Source: Lacinutrix himadriensis
Lineage (GTDB): Bacteria > Bacteroidota > Bacteroidia > Flavobacteriales > Flavobacteriaceae
Reading direction: 5' to 3'
Assembly: GCF_001418105.1 (NCBI RefSeq)
Contig: NZ_LIQI01000012.1
Coordinates: forward strand, 1 to 64,000
DNA length: 64,000 nucleotides
Position 1 is the stretch's first letter. Every line of letters begins with the position of its first letter. Of this stretch, positions 8,163 through 17,022 are shown one piece after another. Under the pieces are notes generated by a model that searched no databases, was not told the DNA's origin, and worked only from the letters and a program-made list of their open reading frames with translations. A program made the translations under genes and the position numbers.

Positions 8163-8616
8163 TTGTTATTATTAATTGTTCATGCGCTATTTCTAGTGTA
8201 TCTACTGCGACTTCATTACCATCCGATTTAAGATCTGTACTCGATATTTTTGTTGGCCAAGCGTTGTTAAGTTGCCATTGCATAGTAACTGCTCCGCTTT
8301 CATCGAGTAGTTTAATAAGCACTGTTCGTCTTTGGATTGTATTCATAGTAATTTCATCGTGCCATTTCCAAAATGTATTATCATTGATAAATACACCTCG
8401 TTTCATCGTAATGTTGCCATACTTTACTATCCCAGGCATTTTTTCAGTAGAGAAAAGCGAACTATCACTTTTTCGGTATTCTATAATCTGATTTTCTACA
8501 TCCATTCCTGAAACTTCTTGAAAAGCCACGCCTTTAAGTTCAGATCCAAGATCGACCTCAAATCTAAACTTTGGCATTGGCCAAGTGTTTCCTAGATTAC
8601 TTCCATCGTCTGCCAT
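8155..8616 (-). CDS. Contractile injection system main tube protein (Afp1-like, gp19 family)
   Basis: 153 residues with the major-tube pattern: WPMPKFRFEVDLG at the start, VAFQEVSGMDVE, IEYRKSDS, VKYGNITMKRGVF, and AVDTLEIAHEQL at the end. Hexameric rings of this protein stack to form the rigid tube expelled through the contracting sheath. It lies 36 nt after the sheath gene and overlaps the second tube gene, in the same order as in other extracellular contractile injection systems. Confidence 0.93.
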   Translation of the reverse strand: MADDGSNLGNTWPMPKFRFEVDLGSELKGVAFQEVSGMDVENQIIEYRKSDSSLFSTEKMPGIVKYGNITMKRGVFINDNTFWKWHDEITMNTIQRRTVLIKLLDESGAVTMQWQLNNAWPTKISSTDLKSDGNEVAVDTLEIAHEQLIITNG

Positions 8617-8652
8617 ACTATTTGCTGTTTTTTATGTTAGTTATTAAAAATT

Positions 8653-10230
8653 TTAATTGGATATTTTCATTTCTTGTTGGAATGAAAAAACAATAAACTC
8701 TGCGGGATGAAGCAAAGCAACTCCTACTTGAACTATCATAACGCCATTCAAGATATCTTGAGCAGTCATAGTTTCCCCTAAGCCACATTTAATAAAAAAT
8801 GCATGTTCTGGTTTACTACCTTGGAATCCTCCTTGTCTCCAAATGGAGACTAAAAAACTATTAATGATACCTTTTACTGCTTTCCAAGTATTTGTATCGT
8901 TAGCCTCAAACATATACGCTTGCGTTGCCAATTTACAAGACTGCTCTAAAAATATAAGTGTTCTACGTACAGGCAAATATTTCCATTCATTACTATTACC
9001 ATCTAATGTTCGTGCTCCCCAAATTAAAATTCCTATTCCGTTAAAAACACGAATGGCATTAATGGATTTACCCGAAACTGCGTCTACATTTAAACCTTCT
9101 TGCTGTTGGCTTGAAAGTTTAATAGGCAAGGAAACAACACTAACTATTGAAGTATTAGCTGGTGCTTTCCACACGCCTTCTTGATTATCTGTTCTCGTAA
9201 TAACTCCTGCTATTGCACCACTTGGAGGAAGCATATTTGCTTCTGCTAATACATTTCTAATGATTAAGGAATAGGTAGGACTTGCATTTAATAACGCATC
9301 ATTTAGTTGCGCTGTAGTTAAATCACTATCCTTAGGATTCTGAATAATTTTTAGAATTTCGGACGTTTTATCATTAGTATCGGATGCTGCAAGTAATATA
9401 CTTTCTAAGGCTTTTATATCACCACCAAATAAATTAGTGAAATCAATATCCCATTGTTGCATAATGGTAGTTCCAATAAAAGGATAATATGCACAACCAT
9501 AACTCAAACCTTGAACGCCTGTATTATTTCTAAAAGTATTAATACCATTAGTATATAGTATAGAATCTGGAGTGTTACCTCCAATAACATCAAAAATGCT
9601 AATTGCTGTTTCCATTTCCGAATTTTGAAGTAGCATGGCTTGCATAAGCGTACCATTATTTGCTACAGAAAGCAACGTTGCTTCCGGACAGATATACATG
9701 GTTGGTTCGGATTCCTTTTTTAACAAAGTAATACCATTTTGCAAATCGTTTAAGCGCACATTACGATTAACAATTTGATCACCAAGGCGCATTGGTTTTT
9801 TAGAAGGAGATCCGTACGCACCTACAGATACAATATAAGCATCACCACCTCCGTTTTCATAAAACATTCGGATACTATTATACATATAGTACATAGTATT
9901 TGGATCTGGTAGTATAGCATAGAAATCACCAGCAATTTTTATGTAACTCCCTATCTCTGGTTCTTGTTGCTGCTTTACCAGATAATATTCTGGATGATAT
10001 TGCTTTTTTGGAGTTGCTGGCGCTGGAGTATCTGGATAACAAAATATAGATTGAAACTCGGCGAAAGATTTGATTTTTGTAGGCACATTAAAATAGGTTT
10101 TCCCATCTAAGGAAGCTTGAGGTGTATAGCCAACAAATGCAGGAACTGCAGTAGGCACCGGAACCACAGAATTTGGAAAAGCATTTACTTCCTGTATATA
10201 AACTCCCGGTGTTTTCAATTTTGCTGTCAT
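8653..10230 (-). CDS. Contractile injection system sheath protein
   Basis: 525 residues of the phage tail sheath family. The N-terminus TPGVYIQEVNAFPNSVV followed by PTAVPAFVGYT is the typical sheath opening used for strand exchange with neighbouring subunits. The C-terminus (GVALLHPAEFIVFSFQQEM) is the conserved sheath handshake end. Only one sheath gene is present, whereas Afp and PVC have up to three. It is the first gene of the cluster. The upstream region lacks a recognisable TAnnTTTG promoter. Confidence 0.95.
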   Translation of the reverse strand: MTAKLKTPGVYIQEVNAFPNSVVPVPTAVPAFVGYTPQASLDGKTYFNVPTKIKSFAEFQSIFCYPDTPAPATPKKQYHPEYYLVKQQQEPEIGSYIKIAGDFYAILPDPNTMYYMYNSIRMFYENGGGDAYIVSVGAYGSPSKKPMRLGDQIVNRNVRLNDLQNGITLLKKESEPTMYICPEATLLSVANNGTLMQAMLLQNSEMETAISIFDVIGGNTPDSILYTNGINTFRNNTGVQGLSYGCAYYPFIGTTIMQQWDIDFTNLFGGDIKALESILLAASDTNDKTSEILKIIQNPKDSDLTTAQLNDALLNASPTYSLIIRNVLAEANMLPPSGAIAGVITRTDNQEGVWKAPANTSIVSVVSLPIKLSSQQQEGLNVDAVSGKSINAIRVFNGIGILIWGARTLDGNSNEWKYLPVRRTLIFLEQSCKLATQAYMFEANDTNTWKAVKGIINSFLVSIWRQGGFQGSKPEHAFFIKCGLGETMTAQDILNGVMIVQVGVALLHPAEFIVFSFQQEMKISN

Positions 10231-10655
10231 ATGATTCTTTTTTATTAAAAACTTCCTAATTAAAGAATAATTTCTATCGATAGCATTCGAAAAACGGAGC
10301 GTATACAGATTATGATTAGCCTAGTAATTACGTAACTATTGGCTTTTCCATTTTTACTAAATAATAGCAATAAAAAATCTAAGACAGTATTTACATACCA
10401 TCCTGCTATAAATAGTTTTATTCAGTGTCAACAGAATGAATTCTGAAGCCTGTGGGAGAACTTAAATGTACGAAATTATTTGAAGTTAAGCGAGTTACAT
10501 AAAAATAAGTTAAAAACATATACCTTAATAGAAAGGAATATATCTGCGAAACATGTTGAAAAGCCAACATCTAGAAAAAGAAAGTATTAGCGCTAAAAAA
10601 TGTTCTTTGAAAGTGGAAAGTTGTTTATTCTTTTTTCCGATTTGAAAAAAAAATC
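10231..10655. other. Gene-free spacer upstream of the injection cluster
   Basis: I see no ORF, no RNA gene and no clear promoter here. The sequence is AT-rich and may contain decayed coding DNA, but I could not recognise any protein family in it. Confidence 0.4.
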
Positions 10656-11000
10656 GCATTTACAAATTCAAGTGACCTTGATTGGGCATGCTTAAAAGAG
10701 GGCTAACTTCGCTTTGCTCGTTTCAGATCTAAAGCTCCGCTTTGAAAAAAGAAAAGTTGCATTTACAAATTCAAGTAACCTTGATTTGACATGCTTAAAA
10801 GAGGACTAACTTCGCTTTGCTTGTTTCTCCTCTAAAGCTCCGCTTTGAAAAAAGAAAAGTTGCATTTACAAATTCAAGTGCCCTTGATTTGACATGCTTA
10901 AAAGAGGGCTAACTTCGCTTTGCTTGTTTCTCCTCTAAAGCTCCGCTTTGAAAAAAGAAAAGTTGCATTTACAAATTCAAGTGCCCTTGATTTGACATGC
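10656..11000. repeat. 103-bp direct tandem repeat, about 3.35 copies
   Basis: Copies start with GCATTTACAAATTCAAG at 10656, 10759, 10862 and 10965, exactly 103 bp apart; the last copy is cut after 36 bp. The first copy is the most diverged, and the second and third are nearly identical. Each unit contains the small hairpin AAAGC-TCC-GCTTT and ends GAAAAGT. The truncated last copy supplies one arm of the tRNA-Arg terminator, so the array looks like repeated duplication of the region downstream of the tRNA. Confidence 0.9.
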
Positions 11001-11013
11001 AACTTTTCTTTTT
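10952..11013 (-). terminator. tRNA-Arg terminator hairpin
   Basis: A perfect 17-bp inverted repeat (10952-10968 with 10997-11013), with a further imperfect stem in its loop, begins 5 nt after the tRNA 3' end. Read on the minus strand, its second arm ends CTTTTCTTTTTTC, a good U-tract. Confidence 0.75.
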
Positions 11014-11018
11014 ATTCG

Positions 11019-11092
11019 TGACCTCGAGAGGGTTCGAACCTCCAACCATCAGAGCCGAAATCTGATATTCTATCCAGTTGAACTACGAGGCC
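11019..11092 (-). tRNA. tRNA-Arg(UCG)
   Basis: 74 nt with an acceptor stem GGCCTCG/CGAGGTC, T-loop GGTTCGAACC, and an anticodon arm TCAGA-TTTCGGC-TCTGA that places anticodon TCG. The discriminator is A and CCA is not encoded. The 3' side abuts the 103-bp repeat array and, beyond it, the injection cluster. Confidence 0.95.
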
Positions 11093-11095
11093 ATA

Positions 11096-11116
11096 ATCCC
11101 TGCGAAAGCAGGAATC
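11096..11116. repeat. Short dispersed hairpin repeat (CCTGC-GAAA-GCAGG type)
   Basis: Inverted copy of the hairpin found at 14746-14766 (GATTCCTGCTTTCGCAGGAAT), with one changed base in the stem. The two copies face each other across yqeY and the leucine-rich-repeat gene. Confidence 0.6.
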
Positions 11117-11202
11117 TTATTTACTTAATTGCAGTTAATAATTAACCTTAGCATTCTAATTAAAAGATTGCTTTGTCGTTTTACTCCTCGCAATGAATTA
11201 TT

Positions 11203-11652
11203 TTAAGACAATTTAGCCTTTACAATACTAGAGATTGTTTTACCATCTGCTTGTCCTGCAAGTTTTTGATTTACCATTCCCATAACTTTTCCCATATCTT
11301 TCATACCTGCTGCTCCCGTTGCTGCAATAGTTTCTACTACTACTTTTTCTATTTCAGCTTCGCTTAATTGTGCTGGCAAAAACTGGCTAATTACTGCTGC
11401 TTGAGCAATTTCTGGTTCTGCTAAATCTTCTCTATTTTGTTCCGAAAAAATAGCCGCACTATCTTTACGTTGCTTTACTAATTTAGAAAGTATTTTTATT
11501 TCTTGATCTTCTGTAATCTCTTCTTTAGATCCTGTTTCTGTTTGTGCTAAAAGTATTTCAGATTTTACTGCTCTTAAAGCAGCTAATGCTGTTTGGTCTT
11601 TAGATTTCATTGCAGCTTTCATCGCTGTCATTATATCTTGTTGTAAGCTCAT
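11203..11652 (-). CDS. GatB/YqeY domain-containing protein
   Basis: 149 residues, the normal length of the YqeY family. It starts MSLQQDIMTAMKAAMKSKD and carries the LRAVKSEIL, ISQFLPAQLSEAEIEKVV, GMKDMGKVMGMVNQKLAGQADGK and C-terminal IVKAKL stretches shared with the tail domain of the GatB amidotransferase subunit. Its proposed role is an accessory to tRNA-dependent amidation; physiological function is not established. In Bacteroidota it commonly lies just after ftsZ at the end of the dcw cluster; here a 2.9-kb gene is placed between them. Confidence 0.93.
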   Translation of the reverse strand: MSLQQDIMTAMKAAMKSKDQTALAALRAVKSEILLAQTETGSKEEITEDQEIKILSKLVKQRKDSAAIFSEQNREDLAEPEIAQAAVISQFLPAQLSEAEIEKVVVETIAATGAAGMKDMGKVMGMVNQKLAGQADGKTISSIVKAKLS

Positions 11653-11767
11653 TGTGTTTGTTTTAATTATATCACAAAGATATTAAGAAAATAAGACTTT
11701 GTTAGGGATTCAAGTATTATTAAAATTCGTGAAATTATAATACGTTAGATTACTTAAACCTATTTTA

Positions 11768-14629
11768 TTATTTAATTATTTTTTTAGTTACAGTTCCATC
11801 ATTGGTTTGTACACTCACAAAATAAACTCCAGAAACTAAATCCTTAACATTATAGTTTTCCGAAGGTTTAAAAGTCAATAATTGCTTTCCAGAAACATCA
11901 AATATCTTAACATCGATTATTGAATTGCTATTTGTTACTTCAATTTTAAACTGATCACCTACTGGATTAGGATATAATTTTATTACCGATTTAATTTCAT
12001 TCTCTGGAATGGATAAAGGTTCTACAATTTCTGTGGAAACAACATTCGTGATTATTGGCGCATTGTAATCAAAATAGATATTTGCTTTTCCAGTAATAAT
12101 ATTACCAACAACAACATCTTGTTTTGGTTTAATTTTAAAAGCCACAAAACCATTACTTCCTGCTTCATCATCTTGTTGTGCTGGAAGATTTATATTCTCA
12201 AAACTAAATTCTACAAAATTTCCGTTTAATATATTCACCGAATAATCATGACTTGCAGATATTGGTCTTATCGTTTCCCAATCTAGTTTACTATTTAATT
12301 CATCTGTAATAACAATATTAATTGCACTTGCAGAACCTGTATTTTGAAAACGAATGATATAATCTAAATACGCAGTTGCTTGAGGTAATGTAATTTCATT
12401 TCCTTGTAAGACTTGCTTATCATTAGGATCATAAGAATTTACAACGGTTTGTGATAAAACAAAGGTGTTGTCTTCTGTATTGTTGTCTCCAGCAATAGGA
12501 TTAATAGTTGCAGTAAAATTTAAAATATCTCCATCATTAACTGTTGTAGGCGGAAACGTATTCATAACAATATCTATAGTACGAATTTGAAAAGGTTGTA
12601 AATTACTATAGTTAAATGTTAAGCTATTACTAGTTGAAGTGTTTTCTGTTGGAATTGCATTTACAAAGGTTTGAGAAGCATCATCAAAATTTAATGTAAT
12701 AGTACCATTTAATAAAGTTGTTCCTGTGTTTTCAAAAACTAATTGGTAGTTTGCATCAAAACTTGGACGTGCTTGATTTAAAGGCAACAAAACTACGTTA
12801 ACATCATTTATTGTATGCGAAGAGCTAATACAAAAGTCTGCATTTTCTGAATTACCAAAACCAGTAAATGTTGTATTATACGGATTTGGTGTAACATAAA
12901 AATTGGAAGCTAAACCTAAAACTTCTGTATTATAGGTATTCTCGTTTAAATATAAATTATAGTCTCCTATATTATTAGTAAAAGTTGCTATGTTATTTAC
13001 ACCATCATTAGCTTGAATTAATTGGTTTGCCACAATAAAATCATTAATATCACAACCATTATTCTCATCATCAAAAGCTACTATACCTTGTATGTTGTTA
13101 TAATTAATATTGTTAATACTGCAATCTTCAACAAAAACTGTGTTAGGTGTTATATTAGTGATTTTTTGAGTTGCATAGGTTACATCATCCACACAAATGG
13201 TTTGAAGGTTTGGGTTGTTTGTAGCGTTAAATACTGGAATAACTTGATAATCTCTCCCAGAATTAGTTATATAAGATACTGGTTCTGTAACATCAAAAAC
13301 AGTATTATAATTATTTTTAAAATTAATAGTTTCAAGAAATTCACAACCTCTAGCAACAAGATAAACCAAATTAGAATTATTAGATAAATCCAAGTCTTGT
13401 AATAATGTATCTGATAGACCCAACCAAAAAAGTTCTAAATTTTGAGATAAATCTATAATTGTTAATGGATTATTATGTAGTGATAAATCTACTAAATGAG
13501 GATTATTATTAAGATTAATAGTCGTTAAGTTGTTTCCAGGTAAATGTAGCCATTCTAAATTTTCGCACTGAGAGACATCTATAGTAACAATTTCATTGTA
13601 TTGACTTGCAACATCTATTAAGTTTGGATTATTAGATAGATCTAATTCTGTTATTTGGTTATATTGACAATATAAAGTTTCTAACATTGTATTTTGAGAG
13701 ACATCTAGAATTGTTAATTCATTTCCATCAATCCGTAATTCCTCAATATTTTCGTTGTTAGATATATCTATAGCTGTCAATTGATTATAATTACAATTTA
13801 AAAAAGTAATATTTGAATTTTGGGTTATATCTATGTTGGGAAAAGCATTACCAGAAATATTTAACTCAAATAGCTCAATATTTTGAGTTAAATCTATGCT
13901 AGAAAGCTGGTTATTTGATGCAAATAATTTTTCTAATAGTATGTTTTGAGAAACATCTAAAACAGATAGGTTATTACCAGAAACAGTTAATTCTTCTAAA
14001 TTAACAAAAGCTTGTACACCTGTTAGATCTGAAATATCATTATAATTAGCATTAATTTTCTCTGCAAAAAAAGCTTCACTATATTGTATTTCATTATCAT
14101 TATTAGCATCTATTACTGGATTAGTATGGTTTACTAATGTTGTTTTAAAATTAGTATCTGGAATATTTACAATACTTGTTACTATTGGAGCAATTAACAC
14201 ATTGGTACTAGAATCCGGATTACTTACAGCTATGTAATAGGCCTGAAATGCAAACAGATCAATTGTTAAATCTGATGTAAAATTACATGCAGAAGACATT
14301 TGTAATTGACTATCTGAAGTTGCATTTATAGTATTAGAAGAATACACTGCAATTATAGAATTACTGGAACTTTCTGTTAATTTAATTCTAACTGTTCTAG
14401 TAATAGGATATTGATACCTATAATAAACTCTTGATAATGTAGCACTTAAATCACAACCATTCATTCCTCCTCCCGAAGCTGTTGTTGCATTTTGCGTTTG
14501 CACATTATTATCCGTAAAGGGCAAACTGGATATGTTTACTGCATTTTGAATTTCGTCATTTGGTGGTATTTGCGCAAAAGAAAATATTGTAAAAAACAAA
14601 AATGTAAGGGCTAGGTAAATGTGTTTCAT
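11768..14629 (-). CDS. Secreted leucine-rich-repeat protein with T9SS sorting domain
   Basis: 953 residues from the ATG at 14629; a TTG seven codons upstream is less likely because MKHIYLALTFLFFTIFSFAQ is a complete signal peptide. After an N-terminal domain (about 25-150) come roughly a dozen SDS22/internalin-like leucine-rich repeats (about 190-440; units such as NPHLVDLSLHNNPLTIIDLS), a region with adhesion-type beta domains, a conserved extracellular module starting SYDPNDKQV (about 725-860), and a C-terminal type A sorting signal (KLYPNPVGDQF ... GVYFVSVQ ... KKIIK). It should be exported by the Por/type IX system and attached to or released from the surface. It is probably an adhesin or binding protein; the ligand is unknown. 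Confidence 0.88.
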   Translation of the reverse strand: MKHIYLALTFLFFTIFSFAQIPPNDEIQNAVNISSLPFTDNNVQTQNATTASGGGMNGCDLSATLSRVYYRYQYPITRTVRIKLTESSSNSIIAVYSSNTINATSDSQLQMSSACNFTSDLTIDLFAFQAYYIAVSNPDSSTNVLIAPIVTSIVNIPDTNFKTTLVNHTNPVIDANNDNEIQYSEAFFAEKINANYNDISDLTGVQAFVNLEELTVSGNNLSVLDVSQNILLEKLFASNNQLSSIDLTQNIELFELNISGNAFPNIDITQNSNITFLNCNYNQLTAIDISNNENIEELRIDGNELTILDVSQNTMLETLYCQYNQITELDLSNNPNLIDVASQYNEIVTIDVSQCENLEWLHLPGNNLTTINLNNNPHLVDLSLHNNPLTIIDLSQNLELFWLGLSDTLLQDLDLSNNSNLVYLVARGCEFLETINFKNNYNTVFDVTEPVSYITNSGRDYQVIPVFNATNNPNLQTICVDDVTYATQKITNITPNTVFVEDCSINNINYNNIQGIVAFDDENNGCDINDFIVANQLIQANDGVNNIATFTNNIGDYNLYLNENTYNTEVLGLASNFYVTPNPYNTTFTGFGNSENADFCISSSHTINDVNVVLLPLNQARPSFDANYQLVFENTGTTLLNGTITLNFDDASQTFVNAIPTENTSTSNSLTFNYSNLQPFQIRTIDIVMNTFPPTTVNDGDILNFTATINPIAGDNNTEDNTFVLSQTVVNSYDPNDKQVLQGNEITLPQATAYLDYIIRFQNTGSASAINIVITDELNSKLDWETIRPISASHDYSVNILNGNFVEFSFENINLPAQQDDEAGSNGFVAFKIKPKQDVVVGNIITGKANIYFDYNAPIITNVVSTEIVEPLSIPENEIKSVIKLYPNPVGDQFKIEVTNSNSIIDVKIFDVSGKQLLTFKPSENYNVKDLVSGVYFVSVQTNDGTVTKKIIK

Positions 14630-14745
14630 AGATATAGGTTTACAACACAATAATAATACTATTAATAATAAGTAAGTATATTATTTCTATTTAAATCTAG
14701 AGGAAGTCTGTTTTAATGCAGAAAACTACTTGTTCCTTTTATAGA

Positions 14746-14766
14746 GATTCCTGCTTTCGCAGGAAT
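14746..14766. repeat. Short dispersed hairpin repeat (CCTGC-TTTC-GCAGG type)
   Basis: Palindrome ATTCCTGC-TTTC-GCAGGAAT, 5 bp before the ftsZ terminator and facing the copy at 11096-11116. It may be part of a family of short hairpins dispersed in the window. Confidence 0.65.
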
Positions 14767-14770
14767 AAAA

Positions 14771-14804
14771 AACCCGAAAAACCTCTGGGTGAGTTTTTCG
14801 GGTT
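14771..14804 (-). terminator. Terminator at the end of the dcw cluster, after ftsZ
   Basis: A perfect 12-bp stem (AACCCGAAAAAC with GTTTTTCGGGTT) with a 10-nt loop and A/T runs on both sides can terminate transcription in either direction. It lies about 115 nt after the ftsZ stop. Confidence 0.8.
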
Positions 14805-14918
14805 AGTTGAAGTTAAACACTAAACTTAACTTTTCATTTATGAGATTCCGTTATAAAAACGGAATTAATTCCACTATTCACTTTCCATACGACTGCGCCT
14901 TTTAAAAGTGAAGTTTCA

Positions 14919-16991
14919 TTAATCTACATTATCGTGTAAAAACGAATTATTACTTCTTAATAACATATCATCATTATCATCTGTACTTAAAGTAGTACCA
15001 GAAATACTGGTTCTTTGTGATGAATGTTGTACATCTTGCAAGTCTACACCTTGACGTTTATATGCTGGAATCTTTTCTATATCATCAATCTTTGCAGTAT
15101 TGAATTTATAATTAAAATCCTTCATTTTACGTCTGCGTTCTTCTGCTCTTTCTTTTAGCATGTCTGAAATCGGACTGTTCATTGGGTCAATTTCTTCCAC
15201 TTGCTCTTCCACAACTTGCCTTTGTACGACTTTCTTTTCAAAAACAATTTCTTCTTCTAAAACCTTATCTACAACCTCTACTATTGGTTCCTTTTTCTTT
15301 GGTTCGCTAGTAGCTTCAAATTCTAAATAATCATCTAAAGCATAGCGTATTTCGCCATCTTTATTTGTTTCAGTTACATTTACAAGTTCGATAAAGTCAT
15401 TTACAGGTAAATCTTTAATTTCTTCTGCATTTAAATTATGAATTACTTTTTCTTCTCGTATTACTTCTTTAGTTTCTTGAACTTCTTTAGTTTCTTGAAC
15501 TTCTTGGACTTCTTGAACTACAGGCGCTACTGGTTCACTTAATGGCATATCGAAAGTTAGCGTAATTTGTTGCTCTTCTTCTTCAAATTGATTTGTTACT
15601 TCAACAGTTGGTGTTGCGTTAGTGATTACGAAATCGTCTTCAACATCCTCAAAAACATCTTCTTCAAAATCGTCGTCTGCAAAACATTTATCTTCTGCTT
15701 GTACATCTTTAGTTGCAACGACTTCATCATAAACAACATGCATGTTCTTAATAATTTCTGAAGTTGGAATTAAACTTAATGGTTTTGAAACTCCTTTTCT
15801 TCGTGTTTCAAAAGCATCTTCTAATTCATTTAGATCTAAAGTGTGCTTTACTATTACTGGTTCCGGCTTTTTTTCTAACTCAATATTTGGAGTTATAATT
15901 GCTGGACTTTTATCTTTTTTAGTTAAATCTTGCTCTAAGGTTTGCTCTTCTTCTAAAGAATGAATAACCTTTTTAGTTTCGGTATTCGAAATTTCATCTT
16001 GTTGTTCAATATCAAAACCTGTAGCTATAATGGTTACAGCGATAGACTCATCTAAAGAATCATCTTCACCAACACCCATAATAATATTTGCACCATGACC
16101 AGCTTCGTTTTGAATATGATCATTGATTTCTCCTATTTCATCAATAGTAATTTCTTGAGCTCCAGAAACGATTAGCAACAATACGTTTTTGGCTCCTATA
16201 ATTTTATTATCGTTTAATAATGGAGAATCTAATGCTTTACGAATTGCTTCATGCGCACGATTTTGTCCAGAAGAACTAGCAGAACCCATAATAGCAGTTC
16301 CACTGCTACTTAATACCGTTTTAGCATCACGTAAATCAATATTTTGTGTGTAGTGATGTGTAATAACTTCTGCTATACCGCGTGCTGCAGTAGATAATAC
16401 TTCATCTGCTTTAGAGAATCCTGCTTTAAAACCAAGATTTCCATAAACGTCACGAAGTTTATTATTGTTAATTACGATTAATGAATCGACTACGTTTCTT
16501 AATTTCTCAATACCATTTTGCGCTTGTTCGTTACGCATTTTTCCTTCAAACTGGAAAGGCATCGTTACAATTCCAACTGTTAAAATGTCTAAATCTTTAG
16601 CCATTTTAGCAATAATTGGAGCTGCTCCTGTACCTGTTCCTCCACCCATTCCTGCGGTAATGAAGATCATTTTGGTATTGGTATCTAACATACGTTGTAA
16701 ATCCTCAAAACTCTCTATAGCAGATTGCTCTCCTACATCTGGATTTGCTCCTGCTCCTAAACCTTCGGTAAGGTTAAGACCTAATTGAATTTTGTTGGGT
16801 ACACCACTATTTTGAAGTGCTTGTGCATCTGTATTACAGATTACAAAATCTACTCCTTTAATGCCTTGTTGAAACATGTGATTGATAGCGTTGCTACCTC
16901 CACCACCTACTCCAATAACTTTTATCACATTGGATTGATTCTTTGGTAAATCGAATGCTATATTGGTTTCGAATTCTTTGTTGCTGCTCAT
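14919..16991 (-). CDS. ftsZ: Cell division protein FtsZ with a long C-terminal tail
   Basis: Tubulin-like GTPase that polymerises into the division ring. Residues about 20-330 are the globular domain, with the GTP-binding tubulin signature GGGTGTGA at 116-123 and the N-terminal loop GVGGGGSNA. Residues 340-690 form an unusually long acidic linker, including the tandem EVQETKEVQETKEV, about 280 residues longer than E. coli FtsZ. It ends with a basic RRRKMKDFNYKF stretch (about 630) and a terminal peptide that may be the FtsA-binding tail. The very long tail is common in Bacteroidota. Last gene of the dcw cluster, 31 nt after ftsA. Confidence 0.97.
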   Translation of the reverse strand: MSSNKEFETNIAFDLPKNQSNVIKVIGVGGGGSNAINHMFQQGIKGVDFVICNTDAQALQNSGVPNKIQLGLNLTEGLGAGANPDVGEQSAIESFEDLQRMLDTNTKMIFITAGMGGGTGTGAAPIIAKMAKDLDILTVGIVTMPFQFEGKMRNEQAQNGIEKLRNVVDSLIVINNNKLRDVYGNLGFKAGFSKADEVLSTAARGIAEVITHHYTQNIDLRDAKTVLSSSGTAIMGSASSSGQNRAHEAIRKALDSPLLNDNKIIGAKNVLLLIVSGAQEITIDEIGEINDHIQNEAGHGANIIMGVGEDDSLDESIAVTIIATGFDIEQQDEISNTETKKVIHSLEEEQTLEQDLTKKDKSPAIITPNIELEKKPEPVIVKHTLDLNELEDAFETRRKGVSKPLSLIPTSEIIKNMHVVYDEVVATKDVQAEDKCFADDDFEEDVFEDVEDDFVITNATPTVEVTNQFEEEEQQITLTFDMPLSEPVAPVVQEVQEVQETKEVQETKEVIREEKVIHNLNAEEIKDLPVNDFIELVNVTETNKDGEIRYALDDYLEFEATSEPKKKEPIVEVVDKVLEEEIVFEKKVVQRQVVEEQVEEIDPMNSPISDMLKERAEERRRKMKDFNYKFNTAKIDDIEKIPAYKRQGVDLQDVQHSSQRTSISGTTLSTDDNDDMLLRSNNSFLHDNVD

Positions 16992-17022
16992 GAATTTCGG
17001 TTTTATTTTCTTACTTATTACT

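Noticed and set aside
4717-10230. Prophage tail or type VI secretion system
   Set aside because: No capsid, terminase, portal, TssJLM or ClpV genes. The two gp19 tube genes, a VgrG/Afp8-type spike with PAAR and the CIS_TMP C-terminus fit extracellular contractile injection systems better.
10656-11000. CRISPR array
   Set aside because: The repeated unit is 103 bp with no variable spacers between copies, and no cas genes are near.
13022-13387. Plus-strand 121-codon ORF within the leucine-rich-repeat gene
   Set aside because: Its Ile/Asn-rich translation is an artefact of the antisense strand of AT-rich repeats.
15567-15963. Plus-strand ORFs within ftsZ
   Set aside because: Low-complexity antisense frames of the acidic linker (Phe/Cys-rich translations), typical of shadows.
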